Shown piece after piece: positions 57,130 to 64,000 of a stretch of DNA of 64,000 bases. Each line of letters starts with the position of its first letter. The first letter of the stretch is position 1. The notes below the pieces were generated by a model. That model did no database searches. It was not told where the DNA came from and saw only the letters and a program-made list of their open reading frames with translations. Source of the stretch: Euptelea pleiosperma (Eukaryota; Streptophyta; Magnoliopsida; Ranunculales; Eupteleaceae); the NCBI GenBank assembly GCA_035048495.1, contig CM068551.1, positions 10,045,248 through 10,109,247 of the forward strand, read 5' to 3'. Position numbers and translations under genes: made by a program.

Positions 57130-57565
57130 TACCAGTTTTTCAACGGCTCAAAACCGTTGCAACCTATTTTAAAACCACTTTAAATATTTTAAATATTTGA
57201 AACGGTTTAAAACTGTTTCCATTTTTGTAAATAATCATTTATTGAAAATAACTTACCACGGTTTAAAACTGTTGCAAATATTAGCAACGGTTCAAAGTTG
57301 GCGCCGTTTCTAAAGGAAACGGTTCAAAACCATTACGAAAGTGTTCTTACCAACGGCTTTTAACCATTACAAAATTTAGTTTTACAACGGTTTGGAACCG
57401 TTTCTGTGCGTTGCAAATCTGTTGTCTAACCCATGAAATTCAACACAGAAATAACCGTTTCTAAAATAATTTGAAACGGTTTTGAACCATTGCTAATGAA
57501 ATAAACGCCGTTTTTTGCAACAATTTTAAACCATTGCAAAAGCCTTAGGCAAATTTGGTGTGGTG
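57130..57565. repeat. CACTA subterminal repeats and right terminus
   Basis: Nine or more variants of AACGGTTCAAAACCGTTGC occur in both orientations, such as CAACGGCTCAAAACCGTTGC near 57141. The array ends in GGCAAATTTGGTGTGGTG at 57548-57565. Subterminal arrays of short inverted motifs that bind the transposase are typical of CACTA elements. Confidence 0.8.
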
Positions 57566-57599
57566 TCAGCAAACTAAAATAGTGCATTCAAGGGTAAAA

Positions 57600-59624
57600 A
57601 GTCCGTCACACCCAAAATTAGAAATATTCAAAATTAAAACTAACAATGATCCATGAGCTTATTATTAAAAGTCAAAACTAATTATGATAAAAATCCTAGA
57701 ATTAAGCTTCGGGAGTGTAATCCTCATTGTCGGCATGCCACGCATCATCAAACACTCGTTTCTCCAATGTTGTCTGCACATGGTTAATAGGATCAGCTAT
57801 GAAGCCCAATAGGTACGCCATAACACCCACACAAACATGGGGATGAGAGGCAAACCTAATAAAAATGTTTTATGGACTATTTCAAAAAAACAAGTAGAGA
57901 ATTTCAATCCTTAATTTGGCCGGTTTAACTTCAATTCCAATGAGCAACGACACTTTCATGAGCACGCATGGTCAACATCACATAGCATATTCACATAAAA
58001 AAATAATCTCCGCTACATGGATCCAGGTAGGTTTGGGTTTTTCACCATAGGGTACTCTTCCCTCCCTTTTTAGGTGTATGGCCCATTAGTCGGGTCAGAT
58101 ACTCCAAGGGGTGGGCTCATACATAGAAGGCCGAACCCATGACCACATGCACAACATCGTTCCAACTATCACAAGGTGATAACAACACAGGAGATCTATC
58201 ATAATAGATACCTGGAAAAAACCACTAAATTATCGAACATGCTTTTTCAACTAGGCAATCGACTTCTTTAGGTTTTATTCATAAGTTTTATAAAACAACT
58301 ATGAAAGAATAGGGGGAGGAAATCCTACTTGATCAACTTGAGTGGTAGTCTTCTTCTTCTTCTTTGTCGAGCTTTCGGAGTGGTGCAGGGAATCCAATGG
58401 TCGAACAAAAGTGCTGGACGTTTCAGCCAGGAAGTGCGCGTTCTTGTAAGGTCTGGATATCACTTTAGTATGCCCAAAAGGGTGCAACAATTTGGCTTAA
58501 TGGATTAGGGTTGTTAGAGCAAAGGAAGTTTAGGGGAAAATGTTTGGAGGGGTTTTCCAAAGGAAAAATAGTGTGGGACGTCGATCCCTATGGGTGAGTA
58601 TTTATAGATATCAATTATTCTCATGATAGCAAGGGGTGTATGTTAAGGGTTTAAGTTACTAGGGGTCCTTCAATAGTATATAGGAAAGGTTGCTAATTAT
58701 TGTAGTTCATAAGTTCTAATAAATCAAATCATCTAGAACACCTTCCAAACAAATAAATCCCATGTCTTGACACTTTCCTTTTTTGTTCCAATCAATTAGT
58801 TGCTCAATTTGAGCTAAGAATTGTCTAACACGTTTTGGCCATGTGGGATGAAAATAGATCTTTTTGAAAAATCAAAGGTTTCTAAGAGTTTCCAAATTGT
58901 GAGTTTCCAGTTATGATTATTGTAATTAATTTATGCAATTATCCACATAAGATGCCACATAGTCATTTATATTGAATTATTGTCATTTTATTTCTCTGTC
59001 ACCAATTCCAAAAATGTTATGTGTTGTCACACATATTATTCAATTAAGTTTATATTATATTTTTAAGTGTACAGACCTTTCATCATAACCATTGATTTTA
59101 AACATTTTATACGATCTGACCATGATCTAATCGATCGAACCGTATAATAAATTTTTACATCATATAACACCATCATAGATTTAAAGGTGAATCCAGAATA
59201 GTGGATCCCACCAAAAATTCCTCAAAAACCTTGAAAAATTCAAAATTTTCCAAAGGGTCTTAGATGTTTCTAATCATTAGCTAGTGGTCAAGAATGGTCA
59301 AGAACATAGAAAATGGCTCACAGAAAGTCCTAATTATTATATTTAACATTGTTATAACAATATCCTCTAATGAACAAAATTTCTAAAATATCTTTTCGAA
59401 TAGAACTTGTCCGAATGGCCTCCATATCTATGGAGACAGGGTCGCCAGTGTTATTAGGTTGACTTATCCATATGATTCATGTATATTAAAAAGAATTTAC
59501 TATTTCAACCATAGTTAAATAGTTATCACATTGCCCTTCAAAGGAAAAAAAATTGGTAGTCAAAAGTACGACTAACATCAAGGTCTGCACTAATCTAGGT
59601 TTAGAAAAAAATTGGGTTAGTACA
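57600..59624 (-). repeat. Putative 3' LTR of a Gypsy remnant (minus)
   Basis: The right boundary is set by TACA at 59621-59624 next to the polypurine tract. The left boundary near 57600 (TCACACCCAAAATTAG) is approximate. The sequence is AT-rich without coding potential. Resemblance to the sequence right of 60673 is not obvious beyond the first bases, so the two may not be sister LTRs. Confidence 0.45.
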
Positions 59625-59640
59625 ATCTACCCCCCTTAAA
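59625..59640 (-). promoter_or_regulatory. Polypurine tract (minus)
   Basis: The complement of ATCTACCCCCCTTAAA is a G-rich purine tract directly abutting the presumed 3' LTR. Confidence 0.7.
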
Positions 59641-60657
59641 AGAATTTTGTCCTCGAAATTTAAATTAATGTACTTTCGTTGCACACTGATCCTAGGTCCA
59701 TAAATATTTCTATTAAGTATCAGCTAGAGTGTCACCTAGATGCGTCAATTATGAACCTTATGAATTATGCAATTATGTTAATAGTTTGAGTATATAAAAT
59801 TTTAACATACATCAACATGTAATCAAATAATGTAGACTAACAATCAATATTCCACACAAAACTTATTCAACACAAAACAATCAAATTGGACTGCATTTAT
59901 GTCAAACAACATACAGTCTCATTCTCATAAATTGTCACATAGCTACATTCCACAAGTAGAACACCTATACTATAACATCACGGCTCCACTCCTACTGGTT
60001 ACAGTATAGTTGCTTTCCCAGAAGCAATAAAAATAAAACAACCTTCATCAGAATATTAACCTAAATCGTAATACTATCCTAAAATCGAAACATCAAAACC
60101 ACATCCAAGACTCGGTATAAAGACTCTGACGAACTTGAGTGTCCAAGTGTATCATCATCGCTCAAGATTGTTATGAATTAGTGTAATTGCAATTACACCG
60201 ACCTTCACACTCCAGACCTTCGATTTAACACAAAGCTACCCTACTAGAATTCCATTGGAATCTAGAACTACCGCCACAAGATAGGCTAGGGTGTGAGTCA
60301 ATCATATGATCGGTCAACCCTCAAACAAACAATCATATCATCAATGACACTATTCAAAAATTCACAACCCTAGACTAGAGTCTGTATGGACTCACATCCT
60401 AAGGTTCAGATAATGGTTCATAAAAGTATACCAAATATGTATCAATCAAAGTATGGTAGTTCTCCTAGGGTTTATACATATAAGTTTATAGATATCAAGT
60501 GTTTCAGATAGTTTGATTCATACATCACATGATATGTTTATATGCATAATACATCATATAGTTTAAAGTTCTGACTCAGTGTTAGTCTATGGTTTAGATT
60601 TTAACAAGTATCATTCCTACAATTCACAGCAGAAAACACTAAAGATTTAAAGCCTAA

Positions 60658-60669
60658 GCTCTGATACCA
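60658..60669 (-). promoter_or_regulatory. Primer-binding site, tRNA-iMet (minus)
   Basis: GCTCTGATACCA is the complement of TGGTATCAGAGC. It lies three bases from the presumed LTR end (TGGCACGCCCC at 60673 read on the plus strand). Confidence 0.85.
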
Positions 60670-60672
60670 TTC

Positions 60673-61832
60673 TGGCACGCCCCAAATTGAGATCCATGAC
60701 CCTGACCCTCAATCCACTGAGTCGACCCAAAGAACCCGAGGTAGGCATGTCAGGTAGGACAAGAATAAAAATAACAAAGAACACAATAGAAGTATAATTG
60801 GAAATATCTTTATTAATGAACCATTTAATTAAGAAGCATCCTTGACATCATAAGCTTTCTTAAAAAACTAAGCCTATCTAAATGCTCTCAAAAGAGTCTG
60901 CAGTATCACATAAGTCATCATCTAATTCCCAACTCTGCCCGACACTCTCGGCAGAATCTGCATCCTCGTCGGGTTTGTTCACTGAGCTTCGCTGTAATGG
61001 CTTGCTATATCGAAAGGAGTAGGCATGGAGCTGGTAGTATATGAGGAAGTAAGAATGGGAGTAGCCATTGGTACGATCTCTAATGGAATAGCGGCAATAG
61101 GTGCGTATAAAGTATGACTACTAATGTTTCCTTTTTGGCTAAGGTTCTCTTAACGGGGACTTAACCTGCTTCCTAGCGATATGTTGAATGATTGCCATTT
61201 TACACAAGCGAATGTTCATTTTACAAGATATTCATTTAGTCTAACTTATCACGCACGATAGAGGATATAGCAAGAGTTTACAATTCAAATTCAGTGAGGA
61301 AAAAAGAGTAAAGCATAGGTTAAGAATCATGGGGGTTCTCGATTTGGAGCACGAACCTCCAATCTATAAATTCACTACTCAAGTGTCAATGGGGGGTGAG
61401 AAACAAGGTAAGTACATGAGAAAAATCGAGTATTATAAAGGTCATAATGTGTGGTATACGTTCTAGTCTAGATTCGACATCCTGTAGCAACACGGCCATA
61501 GCTTCCAATAGAAAACTCAGAATGCTTTGATTACAACTCGGTTGCGAAGCTAACTTCTAGGGATTGTTTTCATCTACCCCAAAGGTCATGTTCCCAACCA
61601 AAAATGAATGTGTTCAAAGTACATGGTAGTTGTAGAAATTTTTAGAAAAACAGATTTGTAAAGTCTAACTTAAAATATCGACCCAATGAGTTGTAGTTAC
61701 TGGATTTGGCTAAAAGTTGGTTCAAGGGTTTCCCAATGGGATAGCAAACCATGGGATTTGGAATCGTTAAATAATGATGATTCTAACGCAATTGGTGATC
61801 CAGAACACTATAAGTACCTCAGAAAATCCAGC
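60673..61832 (-). repeat. Putative 5' LTR of the Gypsy remnant (minus), cut by LTR-1
   Basis: It starts TGGCACGCCCCAAATTGAG next to the PBS. Its other end is not reached before the LTR-1 insertion at 61833, so it probably continues beyond the window. No coding sequence is seen. Confidence 0.5.
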
Positions 61833-64000
61833 TGATATTCGCTCAAAAGTATTTATTTTAAGCAATTATCTTTCTAGCGTTATCACACTCTCCTACATAA
61901 AACTGCCATATTTATCCACTTTTTTACGTAAGAGTTTCTCTCATTGTGTAGAACACACTTTTCTGGTCAAAATTGTATATTCGCATGCATTCATACGCAT
62001 TTATTTGACCCACATGCGACGCCATTTTGTAAAAGTCTCATTACGTGATTTTTCTATCTCAAGAGCACTAATCGGACAATCTTGATGAATGCGGGCCTAC
62101 AATCAACCTACAATACCTTTGATCAAAGCATGGAGAGCTAGTAGACCTAGACAAGAAGATATAGGCCAAAGGCGAGAAGAGCTGCAGGATCAAAAGAGTC
62201 GAGAGGCGACTAAGAGAGGAGAGACAAGCCCTCAAAGAAGAGACTAAGGAGATTAAAGCTTGTCAACTAACACAAGATGAAGACTTGCTCAGTTGGAAAA
62301 GCCTGTAGAAGACCAAGTCAAAGACTAGGGTTCAAGACCCTCTACTAGCATTTTTTCTTTATTTTGTAATATTTTCTCTCTCCTCTCTCTAAACCTCCAT
62401 TCTCCATCTACTCTCAAATCCAGATCATCAATCCTCTCTCTGCCCTCAGTCACTCAATCCTACTGACCTACCTTGGCCAATCTCCATCGTCCAATCCTCA
62501 CCCTCATCGCCCACCATTTGATCATCCATCTCGCCATCCAATGGCCCTCATCATAACTTATTCGAATCATATGGGCCAAAACCGCATTGTAGTACGGGCC
62601 CATTACCCACGGCTCAGCCATTCAGTGGGACCCACATTCCTAGCATGGATGGAAACTAATTCTTAAGAAGAAGAAGGAAAGGAGAGAAAATTTTGGAAGG
62701 TTTGAGAAATTAAGAGCGTTAAAAGAAAAGATTTTTAAATCAAAAGGAATTGTTTTTCTCTGAGAATAATTGAGGTGGCAACAACCTAAATTAGTAGGTG
62801 GATTTGCAAAACGAGCTTAAATGGGAATGGGATCTTTTGAATTTAACAAATCTTTTAGAAAAGATGAGACCTATTTTAAATAGAAGGAGGACATTTATTA
62901 TTAAAGGAGGGATTATTTTTGGGAGAACTCAGAAGTTTTTGGAAAGTCATCATTTTTTTAGACATTTTGGAGAGAAGTTGGAGGCAGCATGGATTCCTCT
63001 CTTTAGGAAACCGAACTCCCATCCCCATCTCATTGCCACGTTTTCAAAAGTATGAAAGGGGGACCAAGAAACCCTAGCCGTCCCCCTCTCCTTTCCCATT
63101 CACGCCTCCACCAAAACTACACCACTCCCCCAACGTTCTCCATCTCTCCCCCCATTCCATCATCCATCAAAAACCGCCATTCTCTCTTCTCTTTTCACCC
63201 AATCCTAGCCGCCGCCTTCTTTCCTGATGAACGTCCTCACCAAAACGAAAAATCAAAAAGAAAACCAGAAAAAAAGAAGGAGAAGATGAAGGAAGAAGAA
63301 CGGCTGGAGGATCCAAGCCGTCCACCACTCACCTTGCAGCCACCGTCTCCACGCACCACAGCCGCTATCTTTCATCCCTGTACGTGTTCCACCGCCCTCT
63401 AACCTCCATCTTTGGCTGAGTTACATGCCTATAAGTTCTCCAAAAGGCTGAGCTTGTTGCTGCCCTGCCCTCCCCACTGGATCACTAGTGTGTACCTCTC
63501 TTCATGGGCTCTCTCTAAAGCCCATGAGCCACCATTACTTTAATAGCACCAATCGGCAAGCTCGTCTTCTCCAGCACTTCTTCACCTCCCGGGCCGATAA
63601 ACCTTGGTCAGTGTTCAAGGTAAGAGTCCTTTTTACCTTTCTCACTTTTTCTCTCATCTTCTTTAATTTCTCTATCTTCCTCTCTCTAGTTTTAGGTTTC
63701 TCTCTCTAAAATTTTCTTGTATTACTTTATAGCTAGATTTAATTTCAGCAACTATTGTAAGGATTTTAATGGCCTTGAATAAATTCTAAATTTGTTTTCA
63801 TTTGATTGCAACATTTAACTTCTTATGTTTTACTTAATTTGTGTTCTTCATGTTAATAATGTTCGCAGCATTTTCTCTCTCTAAAAATCCCAAAATCATG
63901 TTTTTAAAACCCAGCATATTCACCACTCTCATCCCTACATTAATTTTGTAGAATTTTTTGTGGAAAAATATGTCATTTTATGTATTTGAATTGCGCAAAC
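61833..64000 (+). mobile_element. LTR-1 copy (plus), running off the window
   Basis: It starts TGATATTCGCTCAAAAGT, preceded by ccagc (expected TSD, partner outside the window). It contains the tRNA-like block at 62284-62345, a purine-rich then pyrimidine-rich middle, donor-like GGTAAGAG near 63619 and the start of the conserved tail (TGTCATTTTATG near 63970). Whether it is solo or part of a full element is unknown. Confidence 0.88.
62284..62356 (+). other. tRNA-like segment in LTR-1 with T-run
   Basis: TGCTCAGTTGG (A-box, 62286-62296) and GGGTTCAAGACCC (B-box, 62328-62340) are followed by a T6 run at 62351-62356, which could end a pol III transcript. Confidence 0.7.

Larger units (their letters stand above)
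44676..57565 (+). mobile_element. Decayed CACTA (En/Spm) transposon
   Basis: This contains, in order, a Tnp2-type transposase pseudogene, a second plant-transposase ORF, a CCHC+GRF ORF, a B3-domain gene fragment and a 3' subterminal repeat array that ends in a CACTA-like terminus. Two later solo LTRs (45844-48246 and 54636-56254) interrupt it. The right end reads GGTGTGGTG at 57557-57565, the complement of CACCACACC, a variant of CACTA; the next three bases are tca. The left terminus was not found, so the start given is that of the transposase ORF. That all these parts belong to one element is inferred from order and orientation. Confidence 0.7.
59625..60672 (-). mobile_element. Coding-depleted Gypsy remnant core between PPT and PBS
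   Basis: Read on the minus strand this is only about 1 kb. It begins with a PBS and ends with AATTTCGAGGACAAAATTCT and a polypurine tract AAGGGGGGTAGAT. That sequence is the usual end of chromovirus-type Gypsy polyproteins. All gag-pol in between is lost. Confidence 0.6.

Overview
The window looks like nuclear DNA of a flowering plant. It holds nested LTR retrotransposons, a CACTA transposon, a hAT element and small foldback elements. The spliced exon pieces are plant-type, and no intact host gene is visible. The species cannot be named from this sequence. Almost every small ORF is a by-product of repeats, so the annotation is mainly a layering of transposons, many of them closed by exact target-site duplications (TSDs).

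Family 1 ('LTR-1' here) supplies 11 LTR copies. Each begins near TGATATTCGCTCAAAAGTGC and ends in CCTACTTTCA. The adjacent primer-binding site matches tRNA-Asp and a gag-like ORF is present, which points to an Athila/Tat-type Gypsy lineage that has lost pol. One element is complete (element B, 28043-42158, minus strand, TSD ctaat). One is partial (element A, 1-7443, plus strand). Eight more copies are solo LTRs, or in one case an LTR running off the window. LTR-1 copies share conserved ends but have copy-specific middles. Most carry a tRNA-like A-box/B-box segment, and several carry dispersed short palindromes. Family 2 ('LTR-2') is Copia-like, with a tRNA-iMet primer-binding site, a degenerate gag, and a U3 array of the palindrome CCAATCGATTGG upstream of a TATA box. 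It forms element C (12579-26077) and a solo LTR (54636-56254).

Layout: 1-7443 is element A with a solo LTR inside. 7444-12573 holds dispersed repeats, a MITE, a foldback, a solo LTR and one exon-like block. 12579-26077 is element C, whose 3' LTR is split by an LTR-1, itself split by another. 26421-44021 is a four-level nest: LTR-1 solo, then hAT element, then complete element B, then LTR-1 solo. 44676-57565 is a decayed CACTA element carrying a Tnp2 transposase pseudogene, a second plant transposase ORF, a CCHC+GRF zinc-finger ORF and three spliced exons of an ABI3/FUS3/LEC2-type B3 domain; it is split by two solo LTRs. About 57600-61832 is a minus-strand Gypsy remnant with PPT and PBS but no coding core. 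61833-64000 is an LTR-1 copy running off the window.

The least explained signals are the modular LTR-1 itself (tRNA-like segment, roaming AGTTGCA/TGCAACT hairpins, conserved splice-donor-like GGTAAG before a CT-rich tail), the phased palindrome array of LTR-2, and the gene fragments carried by the hAT and CACTA elements.
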